Positions 8,120 through 15,762 of a stretch of DNA of 21,092 bases are shown in pieces. Numbering within the stretch: the stretch's first letter is position 1; the number at the start of each line of letters is the position of its first letter. Source of the stretch: an uncultured Chromatiaceae bacterium (GTDB lineage: Bacteria > Pseudomonadota > Gammaproteobacteria > Enterobacterales > Alteromonadaceae); the NCBI GenBank assembly GCA_946482325.1, contig CAMLRA010000060.1, positions 1-21,092 of the forward strand. The letters are read 5' to 3'. Position numbers and translations under genes: made by a program. The notes beneath the pieces were generated by a model. It had not been told where the DNA came from. It searched no databases and saw only the letters and a list, made by a program, of their open reading frames with translations.

Positions 8120-9274
8120 TTATAAGGCTCGCTGCAGAATCTGCGTGACCACGTCAGGCGTGATATCGCCGTGTTCGCCTAACCGCTCTGCTTTTAACTC
8201 GGTCAGCTTGGCGACGACAGCCGCTTTAGCATCTGCATTAATGCCGTAGTCAGCCAGACGGGTCGGCACGCCCATTTGCTCGAAGAATGCCCGGGTATGG
8301 CTAATGGTTTCATCTATCAGCCGATCTTCATCCTGATGTTGCAGGTTAAACACGCGGCGACCGTACTGTAATAACTTCTCACGTTTTTGCTCGCGTTGCT
8401 GTTGCATCACCGCAGGCAACACTATGGCTAAAGTCTGGGCGTGATCCAGCCCATATAACGCGGTCAACTGGTGACCAATCATATGCGTTGACCAGTCCTG
8501 CGGCACCCCAACGCCAATCAGGCCATTGAGTGCCATTGTCGCAGTCCACATCAGATTGGCGCGGATGTTGTAATCCTGCGGATTCGCAATCGCTTTAGGA
8601 CCAAACTCCAGTAACGTCAGTAATAAACCTTCTGCAAAGCGGTCCTGCACCGCTGCGCCTACCGGATAAGTCAGATACTGTTCCATCACGTGGATATAAG
8701 CATCGACCACACCGTTCGCCAGCTGTTTGGCCGGCAATGAATAAGTCACAGTCGGGTCCAGTACGGCAAACTGCGGATACACCAGCGGGCTGCCAAAGGA
8801 CAATTTTTGCTGAGTCGCTTGTTTGGTGATGACGGCAAAACCATTACTTTCAGAGCCAGTGGCCGGCAATGTCAGCACACAGCCTAAAGCCACTGCTGCT
8901 TTTAACTTCACCTGTTTACTGAGGATGTCCCAGCCGTCGCCGTCGTAACGTGCCGCCGCAGCGATATATTTTGTGCCGTCGACCACACTGCCACCACCAA
9001 CCGCCAGCAGGAAATCAATTTGTTCCGCATGCACCAACGCCACTGCTTTGCTCAGGGTTTCGTAGCTTGGGTTCGGTTCAATACCGCCAAATTCAAATAC
9101 GGTAAAATCCTTCAGCGTCGTTTTCACCTGGTCATATACGCCATTGTGTTTGATCGAGCCGCCGCCGTAAGTCAGCAACACCCGGGCACCGGCAGGGACC
9201 AGCTGGCGCAGTTGGTTGATTTGGCCTTCGCCAAATACAATACGGGTCGGATTCTGGAAGGTAAAATTCAGCAT
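8120..9274 (-). CDS. yqhD: NADPH-dependent iron-containing alcohol/aldehyde dehydrogenase (YqhD-like)
   Basis: Cytoplasmic group III metal-dependent dehydrogenase; E. coli YqhD reduces a broad range of short-chain aldehydes with NADPH and helps detoxify lipid-peroxidation products and glyoxal. With the start at 9274 it is 384 residues (YqhD 387). Seen: the nucleotide-binding GGGSVVDGTK (about 93-102) and all four metal ligands at the expected offset: D191, H195 (DAYIHVMEQY), H264 and H278 (THMIGHQL, LDHAQ). Start: the frame is open to 9343, but ATG 9272-9274 has GGAG 6 bases before it and matches the family N-terminus (LNFTFQNPTRIVFGEG); the extension would add 23 unrelated residues. It is divergent from the NhaC gene with about 255 bases between the starts. 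No YqhC-type regulator is nearby. Confidence 0.93.
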   Translation of the reverse strand: MLNFTFQNPTRIVFGEGQINQLRQLVPAGARVLLTYGGGSIKHNGVYDQVKTTLKDFTVFEFGGIEPNPSYETLSKAVALVHAEQIDFLLAVGGGSVVDGTKYIAAAARYDGDGWDILSKQVKLKAAVALGCVLTLPATGSESNGFAVITKQATQQKLSFGSPLVYPQFAVLDPTVTYSLPAKQLANGVVDAYIHVMEQYLTYPVGAAVQDRFAEGLLLTLLEFGPKAIANPQDYNIRANLMWTATMALNGLIGVGVPQDWSTHMIGHQLTALYGLDHAQTLAIVLPAVMQQQREQKREKLLQYGRRVFNLQHQDEDRLIDETISHTRAFFEQMGVPTRLADYGINADAKAAVVAKLTELKAERLGEHGDITPDVVTQILQRAL

Positions 9275-9409
9275 AACGGGCTCCGGCAATGGTGAGATGA
9301 ACTCAGTATTCATCTGATATGGCCACCCCGTGATGGATTTCAAGGGAAAAAATTCGGCATTTGCGGCAAATTGCGGTAAAACATCGTTATAAGCAAGTCC
9401 TAATTCATA

Positions 9410-9438
9410 TTGACAGGCCTTCTGGACGTCCTTATATT
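9410..9438 (+). promoter_or_regulatory. Strong sigma70 promoter of the NhaC gene
   Basis: TTGACA (9410-9415, perfect) and TATATT (9433-9438, 5 of 6) are separated by exactly 17 bases. Transcription should start near 9445, leaving an AT-rich leader of about 85 bases. The leader has a small hairpin GGTGTC/GGCACC (9490-9506, with one G-U pair) and GAGG 6 bases before the ATG at 9530. The remainder of the 9275-9409 gap carries TTGCGGCAAATTGCGG (two TTGCGG copies 10 bases apart, near 9361-9376), a possible regulator site between the divergent genes. Confidence 0.85.
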
Positions 9439-9529
9439 CCGCAAAATTATTAAAAACAAAAAATTAATTAAACTAACCAAGATTGCTCAGGTGTCAAATT
9501 GGCACCAGCATTTGATACCGAGGTTTAGC

Positions 9530-10840
9530 ATGTCCGGATCTGCCGTCGGCGCCAAACGGTCTTTATTGCCGCTGTTGCTGTTTGTTTCGTTATTTTTAGG
9601 CACTGGCCTCTACCTGCAAAGTCAGGGCGTGGCTTATGCGTTTTATCAGCTGCCGGGGCCCGTGGCGATACTGCCTGCCTTAGTGCTGGCTGTCTGGTTG
9701 CACCGCGCACCATTAACCGAATCGGTGGATTTACTGGTTAAAGGCGCCGGCAACAGCAACATCATCACCATGTGTATCATCTATTTGCTGGCCGGTGCTT
9801 TTGCGACCGTCGCCCAGGCGACTGGTGGTGTGGACGCTGTGGTCAATGCCGGTTTAAGTCTGGTGCCGGCCAGCCTGATTTTACCCGGCTTGTTTGTCAT
9901 TTCTGCAGTAGTCGCAACCGCCATGGGCACTTCGATGGGCACTATTGGCGCTTTGGCGCCTATTGCGGTGGGCCTGGCACAACAAGCACAAATTGAACCG
10001 GCATTGATGGCGGGTGCATTATTAAGTGGTGCCATGTTTGGTGATAATTTATCCATTATCTCCGATACGACTATTGCCGCGACCCGCACCCAAGGCGCGG
10101 AAATGAAAGATAAATTCCGCGAAAACCTGAAGATTGCCACGCCTGCCGCAGTGTTGACTGTACTGTTGTTTGCTGGTCTTGCGACAACAGATCAAGTGAT
10201 CGAAGCCAAAGCTTTCAGCTGGAGTGGTGTGTTGCCTTATGCGGCGATTTTGATTCTGGCGATCGCCGGCATGAATGTCTTTGCCGTGTTATTACTCGGC
10301 ATAGTTCTGGCAGCGCTGCAAGGTGTGTTGTTTGCTGACTATGCCGTCGCGAACCTTGGCAAAGATATTTTTAAAGGCTTTGGCAGCATGCAGGAGATTT
10401 TCCTGCTGTCGATGTTTGTCGGTGCTTTGGGTGAATTTGTGAAAGCTCAGGGCGGCCTCGCCTGGATCGCGGGTTTAATCGATGGCCTGGCCAAACAGCT
10501 GCAGCTGGCTGGCAACAAAGCCCAGCAGCTTGCGATTGCCGCGCTGGTATTTATCAGTAACCTTTGTATTGCTAACAATACCGTGGCGATTGTCCTGGCT
10601 GCTGATGTTAGCCGTGATTTGGCACAGCATCACGACATCAGCCCCAAACGCAGCGCCAGCCTGCTGGATATCTTCTCCTGTATCAGTCAGGGTCTGGTGC
10701 CTTATGGCGCTCAGGCGCTGTTATTAGGCGCCAGCTTCAGCTTGTCACCCTGGGATGTTGTGACTCAGAGTTATTACTGTCTGATCTTGCTGGTCGTTGC
10801 CCTCGGCGTGATCCTGTTGCGGCCGGCACGCGGCCACTAA
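9530..10840 (+). CDS. NhaC-family Na+/H+ antiporter
   Basis: A 436-residue inner-membrane protein, almost entirely hydrophobic, with about 11-12 predicted membrane segments. Family features seen: NSNIITMCIIYLLAGAFA, the small-residue stretch ATAMGTSMGTIGALAPIA, and GAMFGDNLSIISDTTIAATR, the conserved polar Asp-rich segment typical of NhaC and related ion antiporters (Na+/H+, malate/lactate types). Start: ATG 9530 with GAGG six bases upstream is preferred. The frame is open from 9410, but that part overlaps the promoter and is unlike the family. It stands alone on the plus strand with its own promoter and terminator, between minus-strand neighbours. The exact substrate (Na+/H+ or an organic acid exchanged for ions) cannot be told from sequence. 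Confidence 0.88.
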   Translation: MSGSAVGAKRSLLPLLLFVSLFLGTGLYLQSQGVAYAFYQLPGPVAILPALVLAVWLHRAPLTESVDLLVKGAGNSNIITMCIIYLLAGAFATVAQATGGVDAVVNAGLSLVPASLILPGLFVISAVVATAMGTSMGTIGALAPIAVGLAQQAQIEPALMAGALLSGAMFGDNLSIISDTTIAATRTQGAEMKDKFRENLKIATPAAVLTVLLFAGLATTDQVIEAKAFSWSGVLPYAAILILAIAGMNVFAVLLLGIVLAALQGVLFADYAVANLGKDIFKGFGSMQEIFLLSMFVGALGEFVKAQGGLAWIAGLIDGLAKQLQLAGNKAQQLAIAALVFISNLCIANNTVAIVLAADVSRDLAQHHDISPKRSASLLDIFSCISQGLVPYGAQALLLGASFSLSPWDVVTQSYYCLILLVVALGVILLRPARGH

Positions 10841-10861
10841 GAGAGTCATCGTGCGCAAAAT

Positions 10862-10889
10862 AAAAAATCCCGCAACTGCGGGATTTTTT
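10862..10889. terminator. Bidirectional terminator between NhaC and M48 genes
   Basis: AAAAAATCCCGC and GCGGGATTTTTT (10862-10873 and 10878-10889) flank a short AACT loop, giving a GC stem with A/T runs on both sides. It can end the plus-strand antiporter transcript and the converging minus-strand peptidase transcript, whose stop codon is at 10908-10910. Confidence 0.93.
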
Positions 10890-10907
10890 ATGCCTGAACA
10901 CCAGGAC

Positions 10908-11714
10908 TTATTTATTACAGGCTGGTAAACCGCCACTGGCTTTACGCTGCTGATATTCAGCATCGGCCTTCGGCATATTCTTTTGCAGCGCTTTGATGCG
11001 ATTCTCTGGGACCGGATGGCTGGATAAAATCTGTGGTGTGCCACCGCTGCCTTGTTTGGCCATGATTTGCCAAAGTTTCACTGACTCTTCCGGCTTAAAA
11101 CCAGCCTTGGCCATCAACTCCAGGCCAATTAAATCGGCTTCCGATTCATGCACCCGGCTAAAGGGTAAAATCACCCCAACCTGAGCACCTAAACCAAAAG
11201 CGGTCGACAATTCAGTTTTAAACCGGGTATCCATCGCGCTGAGCGCTACATCCGCCACACCCAAAGTGGCCTGCACCGCCTGGTTGCTGGATAAACGCTC
11301 ATTGGAATGACCGGACATCACGTGGGCGATTTCATGACCGATGACGGCCGCCAGCTGATGTTGGTTCTCAGCAACCAGCAGCAGACCGGTATACACACCA
11401 ATTTTGCCACCCGGTAATGCAAAGGCATTGACCTGATCGCTTTCAAACACCACGATTTCCCATGGATTCTGCTGATATTTCGCTGGTGTGACACTGAGCA
11501 CCTGCTTCGCTACGCATTGCACGTATTGATTGGTTTTTTTGTCTTTACTGACCGGTGTTTTGGCTTTCAGATCTTCAAAGGTCTGAATACCCATTTTGTT
11601 GACCTGCGTTTGATCAAATAACATCAGTTGCGGCCGGCCGGTCGGCGATTCGGCACAAGCGGTTAAACCCAGTGCGAGTACCACCGCAGTCCAGAGCATG
11701 GTTGGTTTTTTCAT
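10908..11714 (-). CDS. M48-family metallopeptidase, lipoprotein
   Basis: A 268-residue zinc peptidase predicted to sit in the envelope. The N-terminus is a lipoprotein signal: positively charged MKKP, a hydrophobic stretch, and the lipobox LTAC with Cys20. Zinc site: HEIAH at 127-131 and the third ligand E190 in HESEAD (ExxxD). The C-terminal SSHPVPENRI motif is typical of the YfgC/LoiP/Oma1-like periplasmic peptidases that degrade misfolded envelope proteins. It is not clearly LoiP or BepA (no TPR repeats), so no symbol is given. ATG 11712-11714 follows AGGA by 6 bases. It lies downstream of dnaJ beyond a terminator, so it probably has its own weak promoter in the 50 bases between, though readthrough from the chaperone operon would make sense for a protein-quality-control gene. 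Confidence 0.9.
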   Translation of the reverse strand: MKKPTMLWTAVVLALGLTACAESPTGRPQLMLFDQTQVNKMGIQTFEDLKAKTPVSKDKKTNQYVQCVAKQVLSVTPAKYQQNPWEIVVFESDQVNAFALPGGKIGVYTGLLLVAENQHQLAAVIGHEIAHVMSGHSNERLSSNQAVQATLGVADVALSAMDTRFKTELSTAFGLGAQVGVILPFSRVHESEADLIGLELMAKAGFKPEESVKLWQIMAKQGSGGTPQILSSHPVPENRIKALQKNMPKADAEYQQRKASGGLPACNK

Positions 11715-11757
11715 CAGAAATCCTGTTCGTAAAAAAACTTCAAAATTACAGCCCGGT

Positions 11758-11787
11758 AAAACAACACCGCCAGCAAAGCTGGCGGTG
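11758..11787 (-). terminator. Terminator after dnaJ
   Basis: A perfect 10-base-pair stem CACCGCCAGC/GCTGGCGGTG (11787-11778 with 11774-11765) with a 3-base loop is followed on the minus strand by TTGTTTT. It lies 17 bases after the dnaJ stop. The interrupted T-run suggests incomplete termination. Confidence 0.82.
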
Positions 11788-11803
11788 ATTCTTGCGCTGG
11801 CAG

Positions 11804-12946
11804 TTAACCGGTTAAATCATCAAAAAATTTCTTCACACCATCGAAGAAGCCTTTTGACTTCGGTCTGTGCGTCGCTTCGCTGTCACCGGCCCAACTTTCA
11901 TCGAGCTGACGCAGCAGGTCTTTTTGTTTTTCCGACAAATTGACCGGTGTTTCGACCACTACTTTACAGACCAAATCACCTACGCCGCCACCGCGCACCG
12001 ACTGCACGCCTTTCCCACGCAGACGGAACATTTTGTCGGTCTGGGTTTCGGCCGGGATCTTCAGTTTGACGCGGCCATCCAGCGTCGGCACATCAATTTC
12101 ACCACCCAGCGCCGCAATCGAGAAGCTGATCGGCACTTCACAGGCCAGATTATTGCCATCACGGACAAAAATCGGGTGGTCTTTGACGTGCACCTGTACA
12201 TACAAGTCGCCTGCCGGCGCGCCATGCATACCCGCTTCGCCTTCGCCGGTCAGCCGGATACGATCGCCAGTGTCGACACCTGCCGGGATCTTCACTTTCA
12301 GCATCTTGGTCTTTTCGACACGACCTTCGCCATGACACTTCGGACATGGTTCCGGGATGATCTTGCCGCGGCCGTTACAGGTCGGGCAAGTTTGCTGTAC
12401 GGCAAAGAAACCCTGCCGCATCGTGACCTGACCATGGCCCTGACAGGTGCCACAAGTCTTGGCTGAAGTGCCTTTTTTCGCGCCTGAGCCGTCACAGGTA
12501 TCACAGGACACCAGCGTTGGCACTTTGATCTCCAGCTCTTTGCCTTTAACGGCCTCTTCAAGGCTCAGTTCGAGGTTGTAGCGTAAGTCAGATCCGCGCT
12601 GGGCACGTTGTCCACCGCCGCCACCACGACGGCCACCGCCGAAGATGTCGCCAAACACATCGCCAAAAATGTCACCAAAATCTGCACCGCCGCCTCCGAA
12701 ACCACCAGCGCCACGGTTTGGATCGACGCCGGCATGACCATATTGGTCGTACGCCGCACGTTTCTGCTCGTCGTTCAGGATCTCGTAGGCTTCCTGAACT
12801 TCTTTGAATTTCTCTTCCATGGCTTTATCGCCCTGCGTACGATCAGGGTGATATTTCATCGCCAGGCGCTTATAAGCCTTTTTAATTTCTTTTTCGTCGG
12901 CGCCTTTGCTGACGCCCAACACTTCGTAATAATCACGCTTTGACAT
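11804..12946 (-). CDS. dnaJ: Chaperone DnaJ (Hsp40)
   Basis: Co-chaperone that delivers unfolded substrates to DnaK and stimulates its ATPase. 380 residues (E. coli 376). Domains in order: J domain at the N-terminus with the HPD triplet at 33-35; a glycine/phenylalanine-rich linker (about 75-125, runs such as [12 protein letters not shown]); the zinc-finger region with four CxxCxGxG repeats ([32 protein letters not shown]); and the C-terminal substrate-binding domains. All key residues are present. ATG 12944-12946 has only a weak purine stretch upstream. It lies 111 bases downstream of dnaK on the same strand, separated by a hairpin, and is expected to share the dnaK heat-shock promoter. Confidence 0.98.
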   Translation of the reverse strand: MSKRDYYEVLGVSKGADEKEIKKAYKRLAMKYHPDRTQGDKAMEEKFKEVQEAYEILNDEQKRAAYDQYGHAGVDPNRGAGGFGGGGADFGDIFGDVFGDIFGGGRRGGGGGQRAQRGSDLRYNLELSLEEAVKGKELEIKVPTLVSCDTCDGSGAKKGTSAKTCGTCQGHGQVTMRQGFFAVQQTCPTCNGRGKIIPEPCPKCHGEGRVEKTKMLKVKIPAGVDTGDRIRLTGEGEAGMHGAPAGDLYVQVHVKDHPIFVRDGNNLACEVPISFSIAALGGEIDVPTLDGRVKLKIPAETQTDKMFRLRGKGVQSVRGGGVGDLVCKVVVETPVNLSEKQKDLLRQLDESWAGDSEATHRPKSKGFFDGVKKFFDDLTG

Positions 12947-12982
12947 AATGCTGCTTCAACTGTTCAGGGTCAGCGGATAAAC

Positions 12983-13006
12983 AAGCGACCGCCGGGGCGG
13001 TCGCTT
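12983..13006. repeat. Hairpin between dnaK and dnaJ
   Basis: AAGCGACCGC and GCGGTCGCTT (12983-12992 and 12997-13006) form a perfect 10-base-pair stem around a 4-base loop. On the minus strand it is followed only by CTTGTTTATCC-like sequence, so termination would be weak. It may be a partial terminator or an RNA-stability element that sets the DnaK:DnaJ ratio (inference). Confidence 0.7.
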
Positions 13007-13057
13007 TTACTGTTCAGAAGACCGCAGCTTAATGCTTTGGTCTTACCAAGACAACGC

Positions 13058-14959
13058 TTACTTGTTGTCTTTAACTTCTTCAAACTCAGCGTCGACCACG
13101 TCGTCGTTGGCGTTTTTGGCATTGCCTGCCTCAGCACCCGGATTATGTTGCTGGGCAGCAGCCTGCAGTTTTTGTGCAGCCTGTACCAACGCCTGAGTTT
13201 TGGCTTCGATTTCAGCTTTATCGCTACCTTTGATCACGCTTTCCAGCGCGCTGATAGCGGCTTCAATCTCTTGTTTGTCGTTAGTTGCCAGGTTTGCACC
13301 CGCTTCTTCCACCTGTTTACGGGTGGCGTGCACCAACGCATCAGCCTGGTTACGGGTTTGCACCAGCTCTTCGAACTTTTTGTCTTCTTCCGCGTTCAGC
13401 TCGGCGTCGCGAACCATGCGCTGGATTTCATCGTCCGTCAGACCTGAAGATGACTTGATGGTGATCTTCTGCTCTTTACCCGTGTCTTTATCTTTCGCTG
13501 ACACGTGCAGAATACCATCGGCATCCAGGTCAAAAGTCACTTCGATTTGCGGCTCGCCACGACGCGCCGGACGAATGCCTTCTAAGTTAAACTGACCGAG
13601 CGATTTATTCGCAGACGCTTGTTTCCGTTCACCCTGCAGCACATGAATGGTGACAGCAGACTGGTTGTCTTCAGCCGTTGAGAACGTTTGCGACTTCTTG
13701 GTTGGAATAGTCGTGTTTTTCTCAATCAGCGCCGTCATCACGCTGCCCATGGTCTCGATACCCAGCGACAGTGGTGTCACGTCCAGCAGTAAGACGTCAG
13801 TCACGTCACCAGACAGCACTGCGCCCTGGATAGCAGCACCAACAGCAACGGCTTCGTCCGGATTCACGTCTTTACGTGGCTCTTTGCCGAAGAATGCTGT
13901 CACCGCTTCCTGCACTTTTGGCATCCGGGTCTGACCGCCGACCAGAATAATGTCGTCGATGTCGCCGACTGACAGATCCGCATCTTTCAGCGCCTGTTTC
14001 AGTGGCTCGATCGTGCGCGTGATCAGATCTTCTACCAGCGCTTCCAGTTTGGCGCGTGTCACTTTGATGTTCAGGTGTTTTGGACCTGTCGCATCCGCCG
14101 TGATGTATGGCAGATTCACTTCAGTCTGGGAGGCAGAAGACAGCTCGATTTTGGCTTTTTCTGCTGATTCTTTTAAGCGTTGCATCGCCAGCGGGTCGTT
14201 CCGCAGGTCAATGCCCTGTTCTTTTTTGAACTCGTCAACCAGATAGTTGATCAGGCGTGAGTCGAAGTCTTCACCACCTAAGTGGGTGTCACCGTTGGTC
14301 GACAGTACTTCGAAGGTTTGCTCGCCATCAACATCGTCGATTTCGATGATCGAGATATCAAAAGTACCACCACCTAAGTCGTACACCGCAATTTTGGTGT
14401 CGCCTTTTTTCTTGTCCATACCATAAGCCAGTGCCGCAGCGGTTGGCTCGTTGATGATCCGTTTGACTTCCAGACCCGCGATACGGCCGGCGTCTTTCGT
14501 CGCCTGACGCTGGGCGTCGTTGAAGTAAGCTGGTACTGTAATAACCGCTTCAGTCACTGGCTCGCCCAGATAATCTTCAGCCGTTTTCTTCATCTTTTTC
14601 AGCACTTCAGCAGAAATTTGCGGTGCTGCTAATTTTTTGCCCTTGACTTCAACCCAGGCGTCGCCGTTGTCGGCACGGGTAATTTGGTAAGGCATGATTT
14701 TGATATCACGCTGTACTTCGGCGTCTTCAAAACGACGGCCGATCAGACGTTTGATTGCAAACAAAGTATTTTTCGGGTTAGTGACTGCCTGACGTTTTGC
14801 TGGCTGACCGACCAGAACTTCACCATCTTCGGCATAAGCGATGATCGATGGTGTAGTACGCGCGCCTTCAGCGTTTTCAATAACGCGCGGCTGGTCGCCG
14901 TCCAGGATTGCCACACAGCTGTTAGTTGTACCTAAGTCAATACCAATAATTCTGCCCAT
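13058..14959 (-). CDS. dnaK: Chaperone DnaK (Hsp70)
   Basis: ATP-driven Hsp70 chaperone of the cytoplasm. 633 residues (E. coli 638). Seen: the N-terminal phosphate loop [13 protein letters not shown], the second phosphate loop [14 protein letters not shown], the adenosine-side [13 protein letters not shown], the interdomain linker [16 protein letters not shown], the substrate-binding beta domain and a helical lid, ending in a Gln/Ala-rich tail and the acidic [12 protein letters not shown], close to the usual EEVKD-type end. ATG 14957-14959 is preceded by GGAG with 6 bases of spacing. It is first in the dnaK-dnaJ unit, with a sigma32 promoter upstream. grpE is not in the window. Confidence 0.99.
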   Translation of the reverse strand: MGRIIGIDLGTTNSCVAILDGDQPRVIENAEGARTTPSIIAYAEDGEVLVGQPAKRQAVTNPKNTLFAIKRLIGRRFEDAEVQRDIKIMPYQITRADNGDAWVEVKGKKLAAPQISAEVLKKMKKTAEDYLGEPVTEAVITVPAYFNDAQRQATKDAGRIAGLEVKRIINEPTAAALAYGMDKKKGDTKIAVYDLGGGTFDISIIEIDDVDGEQTFEVLSTNGDTHLGGEDFDSRLINYLVDEFKKEQGIDLRNDPLAMQRLKESAEKAKIELSSASQTEVNLPYITADATGPKHLNIKVTRAKLEALVEDLITRTIEPLKQALKDADLSVGDIDDIILVGGQTRMPKVQEAVTAFFGKEPRKDVNPDEAVAVGAAIQGAVLSGDVTDVLLLDVTPLSLGIETMGSVMTALIEKNTTIPTKKSQTFSTAEDNQSAVTIHVLQGERKQASANKSLGQFNLEGIRPARRGEPQIEVTFDLDADGILHVSAKDKDTGKEQKITIKSSSGLTDDEIQRMVRDAELNAEEDKKFEELVQTRNQADALVHATRKQVEEAGANLATNDKQEIEAAISALESVIKGSDKAEIEAKTQALVQAAQKLQAAAQQHNPGAEAGNAKNANDDVVDAEFEEVKDNK

Positions 14960-15007
14960 AATTTACTCCGCTCTATAATTTGGAACAATTTCATTGTGTT
15001 GACCGGT

Positions 15008-15036
15008 TAATGGGGTTTACCCCTGATCGATTCAAG
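15008..15036 (-). promoter_or_regulatory. Sigma32 heat-shock promoter of dnaK
   Basis: On the minus strand CTTGAAT (15036-15030) and CCCCATTA (15015-15008) are 14 bases apart, matching the sigma32 consensus CTTGAAA-N(11-15)-CCCCATNT at nearly every position. Transcription would begin about 8 bases later, near 15000, leaving a leader of roughly 40 bases before the dnaK ATG. No second, housekeeping promoter was recognised in the 14960-15209 gap on this strand. Confidence 0.92.
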
Positions 15037-15173
15037 GTTATTCCAACAAAAATTTTCATTTTTCTGCGCTTAACGGGGCAAAACAGCGGGTAAAAGCCGG
15101 AACTTCGGCCAATCCATGCGGTCGGCTAATCTGCCACAGCGGAATTTTCGTACCCAAGGCCAACCGGCACCGC

Positions 15174-15179
15174 TATAAT
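15174..15179 (+). promoter_or_regulatory. Probable -10 element of luxS
   Basis: TATAAT is a perfect -10 box 30 bases before the luxS ATG, so transcription would start near 15186. The bases at the expected -35 position (TACCCA, 15151-15156) match poorly, so the promoter may need an activator or be weak. Confidence 0.6.
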
Positions 15180-15209
15180 CGGCGCATTGTTCTTACGGAG
15201 AGACCCAGC

Positions 15210-15716
15210 ATGCCATTACTCGACAGCTTTACCGTTGACCACACCATCATGAAAGCCCCCGCCGTACGCGTGGCGAAAAAAATGACCACACCAAAAGGCG
15301 ACGACATCACTGTGTTTGACCTGCGTTTTTGCGTCCCGAATCAGGAAATTCTGTCAGAAAAAGGCATTCACACGCTCGAGCACTTATTTGCCGGTTTTAT
15401 GCGCGACCATTTAAATGGCAACGGTGTTGAAATCATCGATATTTCGCCGATGGGCTGTCGCACCGGTTTTTATATGAGCCTGATTGGTACGCCGGACGAA
15501 GCGCGTGTCGCGAAAGCCTGGCAAGCGGCGATGAACGACGTGCTGCAAGTGCAAGACCAGAATAAAATCCCGGAGCTGAATGTATATCAGTGTGGTACTT
15601 ATGAGATGCATTCACTGGAGGAAGCGCGCCAAATCGCACAAAACATTATCGACCGTGGCGTCGGCATTAACCGCAACGACGAGCTGACACTGGCGCCAGA
15701 GTTTTTAAACCACTAA
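15210..15716 (+). CDS. luxS: S-ribosylhomocysteine lyase LuxS
   Basis: Cytoplasmic iron-dependent enzyme of the activated methyl cycle; it splits S-ribosylhomocysteine into homocysteine and DPD, the precursor of autoinducer-2. 168 residues (E. coli 171). All active-site residues are seen: metal ligands H54 and H58 in HTLEH and C128 in YQCGT, catalytic E57, and the catalytic cysteine C83 in [13 protein letters not shown] 15210 follows GGAG by about 9 bases. It is divergent from dnaK and convergent with the exopolysaccharide operon; no pfs/mtnN or metabolic partner is adjacent, so it appears monocistronic. Whether AI-2 is used as a signal here cannot be judged from the window. Confidence 0.98.
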   Translation: MPLLDSFTVDHTIMKAPAVRVAKKMTTPKGDDITVFDLRFCVPNQEILSEKGIHTLEHLFAGFMRDHLNGNGVEIIDISPMGCRTGFYMSLIGTPDEARVAKAWQAAMNDVLQVQDQNKIPELNVYQCGTYEMHSLEEARQIAQNIIDRGVGINRNDELTLAPEFLNH

Positions 15717-15730
15717 CGAAGCCTTTCATG

Positions 15731-15762
15731 AAAAAAAACGCCGCAACAGCGGCGTTTTTTTT
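15731..15762. terminator. Bidirectional terminator between luxS and the BY-kinase gene
   Basis: A perfect 14-base-pair inverted repeat: eight A plus CGCCGC (15731-15744), loop AACA, then GCGGCG plus eight T (15749-15762). It serves luxS on the plus strand and the exopolysaccharide operon on the minus strand. The BY-kinase stop codon (15762-15764) overlaps its last base. Confidence 0.96.

Noticed and set aside
5884..11787. A single genomic island or mobile element between dnaJ and dapB
   Set aside because: No integrase, transposase, tRNA or flanking direct repeat was found, and the strands and terminators indicate separate units.
11867..12466. A 199-codon open frame on the plus strand opposite dnaJ
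   Set aside because: Fully antisense to dnaJ including the zinc-finger repeats, with no ribosome site or known motif; a shadow frame.
14960..15000. Possible RNA thermometer in the dnaK leader
   Set aside because: The only visible stem (ACAAT/ATTGT) is five weak base pairs and does not reach the GGAG ribosome site; the sigma32 promoter already explains heat control.
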